From Deltaproteobacteria bacterium (GTDB lineage: Bacteria > Desulfobacterota > Binatia > UBA9968), in NCBI GenBank assembly GCA_009379725.1, contig WHTF01000009.1, positions 1-64,000 on the forward strand: a stretch of 64,000 nucleotides of DNA. The letters run 5' to 3'. Shown here piece after piece: positions 43,514 through 53,908 of this stretch; the first letter of the stretch is position 1; the number at the start of each line of letters is the position of its first letter. The notes beneath the pieces were generated by a model, which saw only the letters and a program-made list of their open reading frames with translations, did no database searches and was not told the DNA's origin. The position numbers were made by a program, and so were the translations under genes.

Positions 43514-44638
43514 ATGGAGGATGCCTTGAAAAACTCAAGTTTCGATTTAAGCGATGCGGCGTTCTTTAAAACCAACGGCGCTATCTGTAAAGAAGCGGCA
43601 AGTCCGGATTTCCGGCGAGAGCTCAACGGCGTGCTTCCACGAAACGGGCGGCTCCGAGATCTCCTTGGAATGGAGGACCCGTCTTCAGTGGAAGATGTTC
43701 TTCGCGCTGCCTTGCTCGATCCGCTGGCGCAGCTTACGTCGACCCGCGGCAAGCAAATACGTGGACAACTCGTCGCGTTGGGCTACCGGCTGGTCAGTGA
43801 AACTCCGGCATCGGATCTTGCCACCAAGCAATGCTTATTGTGCGCCGATGTCGTCGAACTAATACATGCGGGGTCGCTGGTCATCGACGACATCGAAGAT
43901 GGCAGCCCTGTGCGTCGGGGCCGCCCGGCGCTGCATGTTCAATGCGGCATACCGATAGCGCTCAATGCCGGGAATTGGCTTTACTTCTGGCCCTTTGAGT
44001 TACTGCGTGAGACCGAATTACCGAATGACAAGATCTTGTACGTCTATGAACACTGTCACCGAACTCTACTGCGTGCTCACTTCGGCCAGGCCGTAGATCT
44101 GGGAGCGCGGGTCGATACCTTACCCCAAGGTCACATCGCCCCCGTTTGTCTCGCCTCGATGAAGCTCAAGACCGGTGCGCTAATGGGCTTTGCGGCGATT
44201 CTGGGCGGGGCGATTGCGGGCGCATCGGAGCCCGTATTATCGATCCTTGACGAGTTCGGCCGGGAGCTTGGCGTAGCGCTGCAAATGTTTGATGATCTCG
44301 GCAATTTCCTCGGCAAGTGCGAACCTGCTAAACGTTACGAAGATCTTAAATTGTCCCGACCCTCGTGGGTCTGGGCATGCGCGGGAAACAACAGCACATC
44401 GGAGGAATATGAACGGTTCTGCATGGCGGTGGGCAGGTTGCCCGATGCGCATGAACTGGACTTATGGATCGAGAAGCACAACCTGATCGATCGGGTGCGT
44501 GCCAGTGCTCGCTGGCATCTCGACAAAGCGTTTCGGCAACTTAGAGAGCGGCTTGACAGCGACAACGTCCAGTGGTCGAGACGTGCTTTCGACGAGCTCC
44601 GCGAGCTCGGCGAGGAGATCACAGTTGCCTATGGATAA
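43514..44638 (+). CDS. crtE: Geranylgeranyl diphosphate synthase-like polyprenyl synthetase
   Basis: ATG directly follows the regulator's stop codon, so the two are translationally linked. The 374-residue protein has the first Asp-rich motif DDIEDGSPVRRGRPALH (125-129 is DDIED). The second is QMFDDLGNFLGK, with DDLGN at 260-264 rather than the usual DDxxD. KTGALMGFAA matches the KT motif. It should condense IPP with allylic diphosphates to GGPP, the carotenoid C20 precursor. The long N-terminus (about 55 residues) is extra. Its last eight bases overlap crtI. Confidence 0.88.
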   Translation: MEDALKNSSFDLSDAAFFKTNGAICKEAASPDFRRELNGVLPRNGRLRDLLGMEDPSSVEDVLRAALLDPLAQLTSTRGKQIRGQLVALGYRLVSETPASDLATKQCLLCADVVELIHAGSLVIDDIEDGSPVRRGRPALHVQCGIPIALNAGNWLYFWPFELLRETELPNDKILYVYEHCHRTLLRAHFGQAVDLGARVDTLPQGHIAPVCLASMKLKTGALMGFAAILGGAIAGASEPVLSILDEFGRELGVALQMFDDLGNFLGKCEPAKRYEDLKLSRPSWVWACAGNNSTSEEYERFCMAVGRLPDAHELDLWIEKHNLIDRVRASARWHLDKAFRQLRERLDSDNVQWSRRAFDELRELGEEITVAYG

Positions 44639-46163
44639 GGTAGCTGCCGCCGTTATCGGGAGCGGTTTCGGCGGCCTGGCCGTCGCCATCCGTTTACAAG
44701 CAGCCGGGTGTCGCACGGTCATATTCGAAAAACGCGATCAGCCGGGTGGACGGGCGTATGTTTATCGCGACCAGGGTTTCACGTTCGATGCCGGACCGAC
44801 CGTCATTACGGCTCCGGACTGTCTGAGAGAGCTTTTTGCTTTGAGCGGAAAATCGATGAGCGACTATGTCGAACTGCTGCAAGTTCATCCCTTTTATCGC
44901 CTCTTCTGGGAGGACGGTTTTGTCTTCGACTATTCCGACGACTCTGCCGCGGTCGAGCGGCAAATCGCCGGCAGGTCGCCGGCCGATCTTCGCGGTTATC
45001 AAAGTTTTCTAAAATATTCGGAAGAGGTTTTCAGGGAAGGGTATGAGAAACTGGCGCACGTGCCATTCCTCAATTGGTCGAGTATGGTTTCGGTGGCGCC
45101 GCAACTGCTTCGGCTCAAAGCTTATCGTTCCGTCTATAGTATGGTCGCTCAATTCATTCACGATCCGCATCTGCGGCAGCTCTTTAGTTTCCATTCATTA
45201 CTCGTCGGCGGCAATCCGTTTACGACAACCTCTATTTATACGTTAATTCATTGTCTGGAACGAAAATGGGGGGTTTTTTTCCCCAAGGGCGGTACCGGCG
45301 AGTTGGTTCGCGCCCTGCTGAAGTTGTTTCAGGAACTGGGCGGAGAAGTACGGTTCGATTCGGAGGTCGCGGAGATCTTGACCCACGGTGATCGCGTTGT
45401 AGGTATCGCGACCAAGCGCGGCGAAAGGGAAGAGTTCAATTTGGTGGCCAGTAACGCAGACGTGTTCCATACCTATGACCGCCTTTTGCGGAATGCTCCG
45501 CGCGTCCGGCCCATGCGCAGACGCTTGGCGGGTATGTCGTACAGCATGTCTTTGTTTTTGATTTACTTCGGAACGCGGCGGCAGTATCCGAGCCTGCAGC
45601 ACCACAATATCATCTTCGGTGCTCGCTACCGCGAGCTCTTGAAAGATATTTTCACGCGCGGTCGATTGGCCAATGACTTTTCGCTTTACCTGCATGCGCC
45701 GACTCGATCCGATCCGTCGCTGGCTCCGCCCGGCTGCGAGTCGTTTTATGTCTTATCTCCGGTACCTCATTTGGGCAAGTTGGCGGTCGACTGGACCGTC
45801 GAAGGCCCGCGCTATGCCAGCCGTATCCTGCGCTATCTTGAGCGCCACTTTATTCCCAATCTGCGCAATGAGATCGTTACGCAGCGGATTTTTACTCCGA
45901 AGGATTTCGAAGTGGAACTCAACGCCCATCTGGGGTCGGCGTTCTCGCTCGAACCGCGCCTGATGCAGAGCGCCTATTTTAGGGTTCCCAACCGTGACCG
46001 AAATCTCACGGGTTTATACTTTGTCGGCGCGGGGACCCATCCCGGAGCGGGAATTCCCGGTGTCGTAAACTCGGCGAAGGCCACCGCCGGGCTGATCCTG
46101 GATGATATCAAAGCGGCTGTTGGACGCACTCCAAAGGCGGAGCAGAGGCTGTCCTATGCTTGA
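44631..46163 (+). CDS. crtI: Phytoene desaturase
   Basis: I start at ATG 44631, eight bases before the crtE stop, with GAGGAG about 13 bases upstream. The 510-residue protein has the FAD-binding N-terminus AAAVIGSGFGGLAVAIRLQA, then EKRDQPGGRAYVYRDQGFTF, and the C-terminal signature GLYFVGAGTHPGAGIPGVVN. CrtI desaturates phytoene to lycopene, or to another polyene, at the membrane. It is the only desaturase in the locus, so how many steps it performs is unknown. Its stop overlaps crtB. Confidence 0.93.
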   Translation: MDKVAAAVIGSGFGGLAVAIRLQAAGCRTVIFEKRDQPGGRAYVYRDQGFTFDAGPTVITAPDCLRELFALSGKSMSDYVELLQVHPFYRLFWEDGFVFDYSDDSAAVERQIAGRSPADLRGYQSFLKYSEEVFREGYEKLAHVPFLNWSSMVSVAPQLLRLKAYRSVYSMVAQFIHDPHLRQLFSFHSLLVGGNPFTTTSIYTLIHCLERKWGVFFPKGGTGELVRALLKLFQELGGEVRFDSEVAEILTHGDRVVGIATKRGEREEFNLVASNADVFHTYDRLLRNAPRVRPMRRRLAGMSYSMSLFLIYFGTRRQYPSLQHHNIIFGARYRELLKDIFTRGRLANDFSLYLHAPTRSDPSLAPPGCESFYVLSPVPHLGKLAVDWTVEGPRYASRILRYLERHFIPNLRNEIVTQRIFTPKDFEVELNAHLGSAFSLEPRLMQSAYFRVPNRDRNLTGLYFVGAGTHPGAGIPGVVNSAKATAGLILDDIKAAVGRTPKAEQRLSYA

Positions 46164-47109
46164 AGCGACCTCGGTTAAAGTCAAAGCGGCTCTCGACGAA
46201 TGCCGCTGGATGATTATCAAGGGCTCCAAGAGTTTTTCGCTCGCTGCCCGTCTCTTCGATGCAGAAACGCGAGATGCGGCGTTCTTTCTTTACGGTTGGT
46301 GCCGCTACTGTGACGATCAAGTGGACCAGGCGGGCAGGGAAGAGAGCCGTCCACAACTGGAGCAGCGGCTAAGCGCGCTTTCGGAAGCGACTTGTTCTGC
46401 TTTTTCCAGCGCTGTGCAAGAGCAAGCCGTCTTTATCGCTATGCAGCACATCGTCCAACGATATTCGATTCCGGCGCACTATGCGCTCGAACTCATCGAG
46501 GGGATGGCGATGGATGTCCGGGGGACCCGCTACCGGACGTTCGCTGACTTGTCGCTTTATTGTTACCGTGTGGCTGGTACCGTTGGCTTAATGATGTCCC
46601 ATGTCATGGGCCTGCGCGACGAGCAGGCTCTCAAGCACGCAGCCGATCTCGGTACGGCAATGCAGCTTACAAACATCGCCCGCGATATTATTGAAGACGC
46701 AGAGATGGGCAGGATTTATTTACCTTTGAACTGGCTCAAAGAGGCAGACATCGCGCCGGAAGAAATCGCCTTGCAAAAAAATCGGCAGAAGTTGGCACTC
46801 GTGACGCAGCGGCTACTCCGGCAAGCCCAACTCTATTATCGCTCGGGAGACGCCGGCTTGTGGCATTTATCATTTCGGTCGGCTTGCGCGGTAGCCGCCG
46901 CCCGGCACGTCTACGCCGAGATCGGTTCGCTTCTCTTGCGTAAAGGCTCCTCGGCCTGGGACCAGCGAACCTATGTTACAGGCCCGCGTAAAGTTTGCGT
47001 TATCGTGCGCGGCTTGCTCCACGTCATTGCTTCCATTCCCTCGCGCATGATGCGGCCATGGTCGGCAGCGCCCATTAGGATGATCTGGCGGCACTCTGAG
47101 GTTCAGTAG
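46156..47109 (+). CDS. crtB: Phytoene synthase
   Basis: ATG 46156 overlaps the crtI stop (ATGCTTGA). The 317-residue protein is a squalene/phytoene synthase: SKSFSLAARLFDAETRDAAF, the first Asp motif CRYCDDQVDQ, VAGTVGLMMSHVMGL, and the second motif NIARDIIEDAEMGRIYLP. It joins two GGPP molecules to phytoene. It lies between crtI and cruF in one transcript. Confidence 0.94.
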   Translation: MLEATSVKVKAALDECRWMIIKGSKSFSLAARLFDAETRDAAFFLYGWCRYCDDQVDQAGREESRPQLEQRLSALSEATCSAFSSAVQEQAVFIAMQHIVQRYSIPAHYALELIEGMAMDVRGTRYRTFADLSLYCYRVAGTVGLMMSHVMGLRDEQALKHAADLGTAMQLTNIARDIIEDAEMGRIYLPLNWLKEADIAPEEIALQKNRQKLALVTQRLLRQAQLYYRSGDAGLWHLSFRSACAVAAARHVYAEIGSLLLRKGSSAWDQRTYVTGPRKVCVIVRGLLHVIASIPSRMMRPWSAAPIRMIWRHSEVQ

Positions 47110-47141
47110 ATGACCATTCGGTTGTAATCGGAGGGTGCTCG

Positions 47142-47987
47142 ATGCATTTCATCCCTTGGTTTTTTTTGATTCTCCAAGGCGGCACTGTGGTCGCCAGTTT
47201 GTTGGGCTATGGCATCTTCACATCGCGGCCGGATTTGCTGGTACAGGCGGATCCCGGCGCGCGGTTTTTCACGTGGGCGTTTCACGGTTTTGCCGTCGGT
47301 AACATGCTCTTCGGCGGTCTTGCGGTACTGACCGAGGCGCTCCTGCGCGATCGGCTGAAGGCGTTTTGGGCGTTTGTCGCGGTCTATGTTGTCAGCCTTG
47401 CCAGCGAATTACTTGGCACCACCTATGGCATCCCGTTCGGCGCGTATTCTTATACGGCGCTGCTTGGAGTGAAGTGGTTCGATCGGGTGCCGCTCTTGAT
47501 TCCGTTGAGCTGGTTCACGATGAGTTGGGCGTGCTGGGTGATCGCGCGGCGGCGCGCCGCCGGTATCTCGGCCGTCCTCTTGGGGGCGGCTCTGCTCGTT
47601 GCCTGGGACCTTTTGCTTGATCCCGCCATGAGCAAAGTCACCAGTTATTGGATTTGGGGAGACAAAGGCAGCTACTATGGAATGCCTTTGATGAATTTGT
47701 TGGGCTGGGGCATCACCGGCCTGGCGCTATTCATTATTTTGGCCAAACTGGCGCCCGCTCCGCGTGCCGACGTGAACTTTTCAGTTTGGGTATATGCGAT
47801 TAATTTTGCTTTACCGCTTGGCTTCTGTGTCTTGAATCAATACTGGTTGGCCGTGCTCGCCGGTTCGGGCAATGTCGCCATCGCATTCTTTCTGTTCGGC
47901 AGCAAGCAAAGCGTTCTGGCAGAAAAGGAGGTTGAAAAACTTCCCGAGTCCGGCAGGGGCAGTGGATTATCACCGGAACGAGATTGA
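47142..47987 (+). CDS. cruF: Carotenoid 1',2'-hydratase CruF-like (DUF422) membrane protein
   Basis: The 281-residue protein has about seven to eight membrane helices and the DUF422 core: VSLASELLGTTYGIPFGAYS, SWFTMSWACWVIA, LVAWDLLLDPAMSKV and YYGMPLMNLLGWGITGL. CruF hydrates the psi end of lycopene-type carotenoids to give a tertiary 1'-hydroxyl. GGAGGG precedes ATG, 32 bases after crtB. With the CruG/CruC-like glycosyltransferase on the other arm, this points to a myxoxanthophyll- or hydroxychlorobactene-type glycoside. Confidence 0.88.
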   Translation: MHFIPWFFLILQGGTVVASLLGYGIFTSRPDLLVQADPGARFFTWAFHGFAVGNMLFGGLAVLTEALLRDRLKAFWAFVAVYVVSLASELLGTTYGIPFGAYSYTALLGVKWFDRVPLLIPLSWFTMSWACWVIARRRAAGISAVLLGAALLVAWDLLLDPAMSKVTSYWIWGDKGSYYGMPLMNLLGWGITGLALFIILAKLAPAPRADVNFSVWVYAINFALPLGFCVLNQYWLAVLAGSGNVAIAFFLFGSKQSVLAEKEVEKLPESGRGSGLSPERD

Positions 47988-48056
47988 CAGCACATTGCCA
48001 ATCTGAAGAACGAGCGGTATGGGGAATTTAGAAGCACTCCTTACTCCGGCGCGAAA

Positions 48057-49448
<1,392 letters not shown>

Positions 49449-49536
49449 ACAGGCCAAGTATCGAAGATTGGTTTGGAATGTCAACCAGGATTCGGGCACT
49501 ATATAATCAGCACGGGGCATTCAGGAGGTGTGGCTT

Positions 49537-49878
49537 ATGCCGATTCGAGCCGAAAACATTTTAAGCGCCTTATCAGGCGATCTGGGTAAGGAAGACTTCC
49601 TGACACTGCTTGAAAGTGAAAGCGTGAAAGTTGAACGCATCGTATCCCACGCGAGCAGCAGCCCGGAGAATGTATGGTACGACCAGTCGTATAGCGAATG
49701 GGTCTTCCTAGTTCGCGGGCAGGCGACGTTACAGTTCGAGAGCGGCCAACGAATCGAGTTGGAAGAAGGGGATTATCTGACGATCCCGCCGCATGCGCGT
49801 CACAAGGTCCGGCAAACCGGGCCGGAGACGGTCTGGTTAGTGGTTCATCTCAAAGAGGCAGCGGGACGTGAGACTTAA
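49537..49878 (+). CDS. Small cupin-domain protein
   Basis: ATG 49537 has AGGAGG in front. The 113-residue protein has a single cupin: NVWYDQSYSEWVFLVRGQAT at motif 1 (with few metal ligands) and IPPHARHKVRQTGP at motif 2 with three His/Arg. It lacks the first HxH pair, so a metal site may be partial. It is divergent from asnS. The function is unknown. A 9-bp-period inverted array follows at once. Confidence 0.82.
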   Translation: MPIRAENILSALSGDLGKEDFLTLLESESVKVERIVSHASSSPENVWYDQSYSEWVFLVRGQATLQFESGQRIELEEGDYLTIPPHARHKVRQTGPETVWLVVHLKEAAGRET

Positions 49879-49879
49879 G

Positions 49880-49984
49880 GTTCCAGTCGTTCCAGAGGTC
49901 GCAATGGTTCCAGGGTCTAGGCCTTCAGAAGTTCCAACCGTCTGAAACTATTGAAACGTTTGGAACTATTGGAACGCCTGGAAC
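49880..49984. repeat. Inverted array with 9-bp period (GTTCCA / TGGAAC)
   Basis: The left half has GTTCCANNN units at 49880, 49889 and 49907 (a degenerate one at 49898) and one at 49931. The right half has five NNNTGGAAC-type units at 49940, 49949, 49958, 49967 and 49976, exactly nine bases apart; the first two read TGAAAC. The halves are complementary. It fills the gap between the cupin and ligase stop codons. Confidence 0.85.
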
Positions 49985-51571
49985 TTAAAGCTCTGATCTT
50001 CGGCTTTTGCTGGCGAACTGTCGTTCGAAAAGATTCTGAAGCTCCGCCAGCGTCGTGATTTGCTCGACGCTTTTGTCGGCGCGGATTCTTTTGATCCTGG
50101 CAAAGCGCAGTGCAAACTTGGAACTGTACTGCGGGCTGCGCTGGATTTCATTATAGGCCACCTCGACCACAATCGCTGGTTTAACGGTAACCGTATAGCC
50201 GTCATCGGCCAGTTGTAGCTCCTGAAGCCGGGCGGTCATTTCGGTAAACTGTTTGTCGGTCAGGCCTTTGAACGTCTTGCCCACCGGCGAAAATCCTCCG
50301 TCGTCGCCGGCAACGGCAAGATGATAGTTGGACAGCCAGCCGCGCCTACGGCCCGAGCCGCGGTCGGCGGCGATGATCGCGCAATCGATCGTCTCGGCGG
50401 GTTTGATTTTGAACCAGAGCTTGCCTCGATTGCCGGGCATGTACAAGCTGTTTAATTCTTTGGCCATCAATCCTTCATGACCGGCCGCGAGAGCTTCTTT
50501 GAGAAAAGTCTCCGCTTCGGTACGGCTGCCGGTGATGTGGCGGGCGGCCAAATTTTTGCCTGCGGTCATCTCGCGAAGCTTCTCCCAGCGGTTTTCATAA
50601 GGTTCATCGATGAGAGATTTGCCGTCCAAGAGAAGGCAGTCGAAGAGATGTAAACGAACTGGGATGTCGTTTGCCGCTGTTTCGATGTCGCGGATACGTC
50701 TGAAGCGGCGCATGAGTTCTTGAAAAGGATAGGGGCGCCCGTCTTTACCGGCGGCGACGACCTCGCCATCGACAATGAACGAATCGCCGCATAGGTCTTT
50801 GCGCGCGATCTCGGCGATCTCCGGAATACTTCGAGTCACTTCGGAGAGGCGGCGGCTCCAGATGCGCACCTGCTCGCCGGCTTTATGAATCTGTACTCTC
50901 GCCCCATCGTACTTGTATTCTAGGGCGGTGGTTCCGCCGTGAGCCGCAAACACGCCGTCGAAGTCTTGCGTGAGTTCCGAAAGCATGGGGAGAACAGGAA
51001 CAAAGAGTTTAATGTCCACGTCCCGGAGGGCTGCGGCTCCTTGGATCAGTGCGACGAAGGCGACCTCGGCGAGATCCGATAGGAAAAGCGCGGCGCGACG
51101 TACGGTTTTCAACTCGCTGCCTGAGGCGCGCGCGATGGCCTCCTGAATCAAGCCGTCGTGCAAACCGATGCGCAACTCATTATGAAGGAGGCGAAAGAGA
51201 ATCGGCCGCTCGTGCGGATCCGCCATTTCGACGAGCTCTCGAAGATGGGCGTACTTGGCGCTGCGTGAGCCCTTACCGCCGGCTTCGGCAATGCGCGCAA
51301 AATTCTCGGCGACATCCGTGAGTGTCAAGGCCGGTAAAGCGGAATCTTGTATTTCAGGAGTGGCGGCGGCATGAGCAAAGGCTTCCGGCCCAATGTCGAG
51401 CGTCCGGGGGTCCGAGATCGGAAACGGGCGGCCCGACAGAAAAGCAACACCGTGGCGGATCTCTTCCGGGCCAAGTTGTTTCAGATATTCGGCAGCCGAG
51501 GCAATCTTTGCCAGGCGGCTTGAGGTTTGCTCCAGCTCATAGCAAAGGTCGGCAAATTCAGCAAAATTCAT
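49985..51571 (-). CDS. ATP-dependent DNA ligase
   Basis: The 528-residue protein has an N-terminal helical DNA-binding domain (about 1-200), the adenylation motif EYKYDGARVQIHK with K220, motif III region LHLFDCLLLDGKS, motif IV GLMAKELN, and motif V WFKIKP. The C-terminal OB-fold carries a motif VI-like FALRFARIKRIRADK. This archaeal/LigB-like single-protein form is common in bacteria in addition to the NAD-dependent LigA. No Ku or LigD partner is nearby. Likely repair. Confidence 0.93.
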   Translation of the reverse strand: MNFAEFADLCYELEQTSSRLAKIASAAEYLKQLGPEEIRHGVAFLSGRPFPISDPRTLDIGPEAFAHAAATPEIQDSALPALTLTDVAENFARIAEAGGKGSRSAKYAHLRELVEMADPHERPILFRLLHNELRIGLHDGLIQEAIARASGSELKTVRRAALFLSDLAEVAFVALIQGAAALRDVDIKLFVPVLPMLSELTQDFDGVFAAHGGTTALEYKYDGARVQIHKAGEQVRIWSRRLSEVTRSIPEIAEIARKDLCGDSFIVDGEVVAAGKDGRPYPFQELMRRFRRIRDIETAANDIPVRLHLFDCLLLDGKSLIDEPYENRWEKLREMTAGKNLAARHITGSRTEAETFLKEALAAGHEGLMAKELNSLYMPGNRGKLWFKIKPAETIDCAIIAADRGSGRRRGWLSNYHLAVAGDDGGFSPVGKTFKGLTDKQFTEMTARLQELQLADDGYTVTVKPAIVVEVAYNEIQRSPQYSSKFALRFARIKRIRADKSVEQITTLAELQNLFERQFASKSRRSEL

Positions 51572-51732
51572 TGATCATAGTTTAACATGCTACGGCGCGA
51601 GCAAAATGGCCCCACCGGCGGTATTTACGAACCAATGTCTTAGCGATAAGATCCGAACTTAAGGGAAGTCGGCCAATCTGGAATCAGACTATGACGAGGC
51701 GGTCTACCGGACTGCCTGAAAGGCGCCCGCTG

Positions 51733-52296
51733 ATGACACGACGAAAACTGTTACAAGGTGTGATTGCTGCAGGGATCTGGAGTGTTTGCAGGAGCGCGGG
51801 CTTTGCCGCGCAACCGTCCTCGATGAAAGATATCGAGAATTTGCAAAAAAATTGGCAAGCGTTGCTTGCCAAAGATTATAAGGCGCCGCCGCCCTCGGAG
51901 CCTCTCAAGCTATCCAAGGACGAGTGGCGTAAGCGTTTGGACGCCGCGCAATTTCAGATACTGCGGGAGGAGGGGACCGAAGGCCCCGGCACCAGCGCGC
52001 TGAACCATGAAAAGCGTCCAGGCGTATACGCTTGCGTGGGTTGCAATCTGCCGCTATTTACATCGGCAATGAAATACGAAAGCGGCACCGGCTGGCCGAG
52101 CTTTTTCACCACTATTCCCGGCGTATTCGGCACGAGCACCGATTACTTGCTGATTTGGCCGCGCACGGAATACCACTGCATCCGCTGCGGCGGGCATCAT
52201 GGTCACGTCTTCGATGACGGCCCCAAGCCCACCGGGAAACGCTGGTGCAATAACGGCGTCGCGCTAAAGTTCATTCCCAAGAGCGGCAGCGTTTGA
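51733..52296 (+). CDS. msrB: Peptide-methionine (R)-S-oxide reductase MsrB, exported
   Basis: I use ATG 51733, which gives the twin-arginine-like signal MTRRKLLQGVIAAGIWSVCR before the mature domain. The MsrB fold shows both zinc pairs, CVGC and CIRC, with GGHHGHVFDDGPKPTGKRWC and the catalytic Cys in RWCNNGVALKF. It reduces methionine-R-sulfoxide in proteins, here in the periplasm. The reductant is probably a membrane thiol system. It is alone on its strand. Confidence 0.92.
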   Translation: MTRRKLLQGVIAAGIWSVCRSAGFAAQPSSMKDIENLQKNWQALLAKDYKAPPPSEPLKLSKDEWRKRLDAAQFQILREEGTEGPGTSALNHEKRPGVYACVGCNLPLFTSAMKYESGTGWPSFFTTIPGVFGTSTDYLLIWPRTEYHCIRCGGHHGHVFDDGPKPTGKRWCNNGVALKFIPKSGSV

Positions 52297-52308
52297 TCGA
52301 ACGACGGA

Positions 52309-52335
52309 CACGAGCCACGACTCACGATCACGAGC
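52309..52335. repeat. Short CACGA array, about 7-bp period
   Basis: CACGA begins at 52309, 52316, 52323 and 52329 (steps 7, 7, 6); one more lies at 52346. There is no matching opposite arm. It lies between msrB and the helicase stub. Confidence 0.6.
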
Positions 52336-52501
52336 TTCTCCGGTACACGATCACCGTATTTCACTTTTATTCTTGGCATTCGCCCCCCATTTCGATTAGT
52401 ATCTCGGGAGCGCCGATTCGGGATCAGGCGACTTCGACCCTGCCGGTCCTCTGAGTGCAAGTCCTCGGGCTGGTCTAAAGTTTAGGTAGTTTAGACTGTC
52501 G

Positions 52502-52723
52502 ATGGAACTTACTTCCTACCACGCAAAATACTATGCTCACGAGTTAACCAAGCGCTGCTCATCGGATAGCATGGAAAGACTCGCCGGTGCGGTTGCCAGC
52601 GCGCAGGTGGATCTGAACCCGCACCAGGTCGATGCCGCGCTCTTCGCTTTTAACTCGCCGCTTTCGAAAGGCGCGTTGCTGGCTGGACGTGACGTTAAGA
52701 TGGAAACCGTGGATGAATTATGA
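52502..52723 (+). pseudogene. Stub of an SNF2-type helicase gene
   Basis: The frame starts MELTSYHAKYYAHELTKRCS and reaches LNPHQVDAALFAF then SPLSKGALLA, the N-terminus of SNF2-like helicases that accompany restriction or defense methylases. In the intact family the sequence goes on to DEVGLGKT (Walker A). Here the chain turns to GRDVKMETVDEL and stops after 73 residues. The break is at about 52684, just before the transposase gene. Confidence 0.78.
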
Positions 52724-53291
52724 CCCTGACAAGCACCACCGGCAGTCGATTCGCCTGAAGAGCTACGATTACAGCCAATCGGGGGCGTATTTCGTTACCG
52801 TCGTTGCGCAGGACCGAACGTGTTTGTTCGGTGAGATCGTGACCGGAGAAATAAAGTTAAACGACGCCGGCCGGATGGTGCAAGCCGTGTGGGACGAATT
52901 ACCAATCCATTATTCAGGTGTGGAGACCGATGCGTTCGTGGTTATGCCCAACCACATTCACGGCGTCGTTGTTTTGGTAGGGGCAGGCCCCCGTGCCTGC
53001 CCGGATGTGGGGGCGGGGAACCCGGAAAGAGGGCAACCACAGGGGGTTGCCCCTACGTTGTCGTTGCCGGACGTCGTGCACCGGTTTAAAACCCTGACCA
53101 CAAAACGCTTTGCAGACGGCGTCAAACAATCGGGCTGGATTCCATTCCGCGGCCGATTGTGGCAACGCAACTATTACGAACACATCATCCGCGACGAAAA
53201 ATCCTTGGACCGGATCAGGCAGTACATTCTCGACAACCCGGCGCGCTGGGAATTCGATCGTGAAAATCCGGCGGATTTGGTGGGGTCGTGA
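52713..53291 (+). CDS. REP-associated tyrosine transposase (RAYT, Y1/IS200-like)
   Basis: I start at ATG 52713 (MNYDPDKHHRQSIRLKSYDY). The 192-residue protein has the Y1-transposase core: GAYFVTVVAQDRTCLFGEIV, the HUH-type MPNHIHGVVVL, the helix KTLTTKRFADG, and YYEHIIRDEKSL with the active-site Tyr region, then RIRQYILDNPARW. RAYTs move or maintain REP elements by single-strand transfer. It is bracketed by two truncated defense genes, so it marks or caused a deletion. No clear cognate terminal REP flanks it. Confidence 0.88.
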   Translation: MNYDPDKHHRQSIRLKSYDYSQSGAYFVTVVAQDRTCLFGEIVTGEIKLNDAGRMVQAVWDELPIHYSGVETDAFVVMPNHIHGVVVLVGAGPRACPDVGAGNPERGQPQGVAPTLSLPDVVHRFKTLTTKRFADGVKQSGWIPFRGRLWQRNYYEHIIRDEKSLDRIRQYILDNPARWEFDRENPADLVGS

Positions 53292-53299
53292 CGGTCGGA

Positions 53300-53811
53300 A
53301 CTCGGTTCCAGCTCTGAAGCTCTTTTTGTCTGAAGTCCGAGATGGAATGACGCCACATAACTGGTGGCCTCATGACGAGGTGGGACATACGGATGAGGCT
53401 AAGAAAGAGATGATTGCTCTATTCGGTGCACGTGATGTTTTCGATACACCGAAGCCGGAGCGTCTGCTCAAGCGCGTATTTGAGATCGCCTCCAACCCCG
53501 GCGACCTCGTCCTGGATTCCTTCGCCGGCTCAGGCACGACAGGTGCGGTGGCACACAAGATGGGCCGCCGCTGGATCATGGTGGAGCTGGGTGAGCATTG
53601 CCACACGCATATAATTCCACGCCTGAAGAAAGTCATTGATGGCACAGACCAAGGCGGTATCAGTGAGGCGGTGAAGTGGAGAGGTGGCGGTGGGTTTCGT
53701 TATTACCGGCTTGCGCCGTCGCTGCTGGAAAAAGACAAGTGGGGCAACTGGGTCATCAGCGAGAAGTTTAACTCGGCCATGTTGGCAGAGGCGGTGTGCA
53801 AGCTGGAGGGA
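53300..53811 (+). pseudogene. C-terminal fragment of a type III-like DNA modification methylase
   Basis: The frame contains FLSEVRDGMTPHNWWPHDEV, AKKEMIALFGARDVFDTPKP, DLVLDSFAGSGTTGAVAHKM (SAM-binding motif I, FAGSGTT) and GGGGFRYYRL. The N-terminal part with the DPPY motif is gone, and the frame breaks off after KLEG at 53811. It is a beheaded and truncated N4/N6 adenine methylase. Confidence 0.82.
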
Positions 53812-53830
53812 TCCGAGAACGCTGTTCTTA

Positions 53831-53908
53831 ACGAAGCTCGCGGATTACGGCGTGGATACGTTCAAGTTAACCGAACAGGAACTTCAACAAGAGCGCCGCC
53901 TTGCCTGA
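53831..53908 (+). pseudogene. C-terminal remnant of a UPF0175-like antitoxin
   Basis: About 25 codons read LADYGVDTFKLTEQELQQER then RLA and a stop, like the C-terminus of UPF0175 antitoxins. The N-terminal helix-turn-helix is missing. The stop overlaps the start of the DUF3368 toxin gene, as in intact pairs. Confidence 0.55.

Noticed and set aside
49880-49984. CRISPR array
   Set aside because: Repeat units are nine bases with three-base spacers and are arranged as inverted halves; there are no cas genes.
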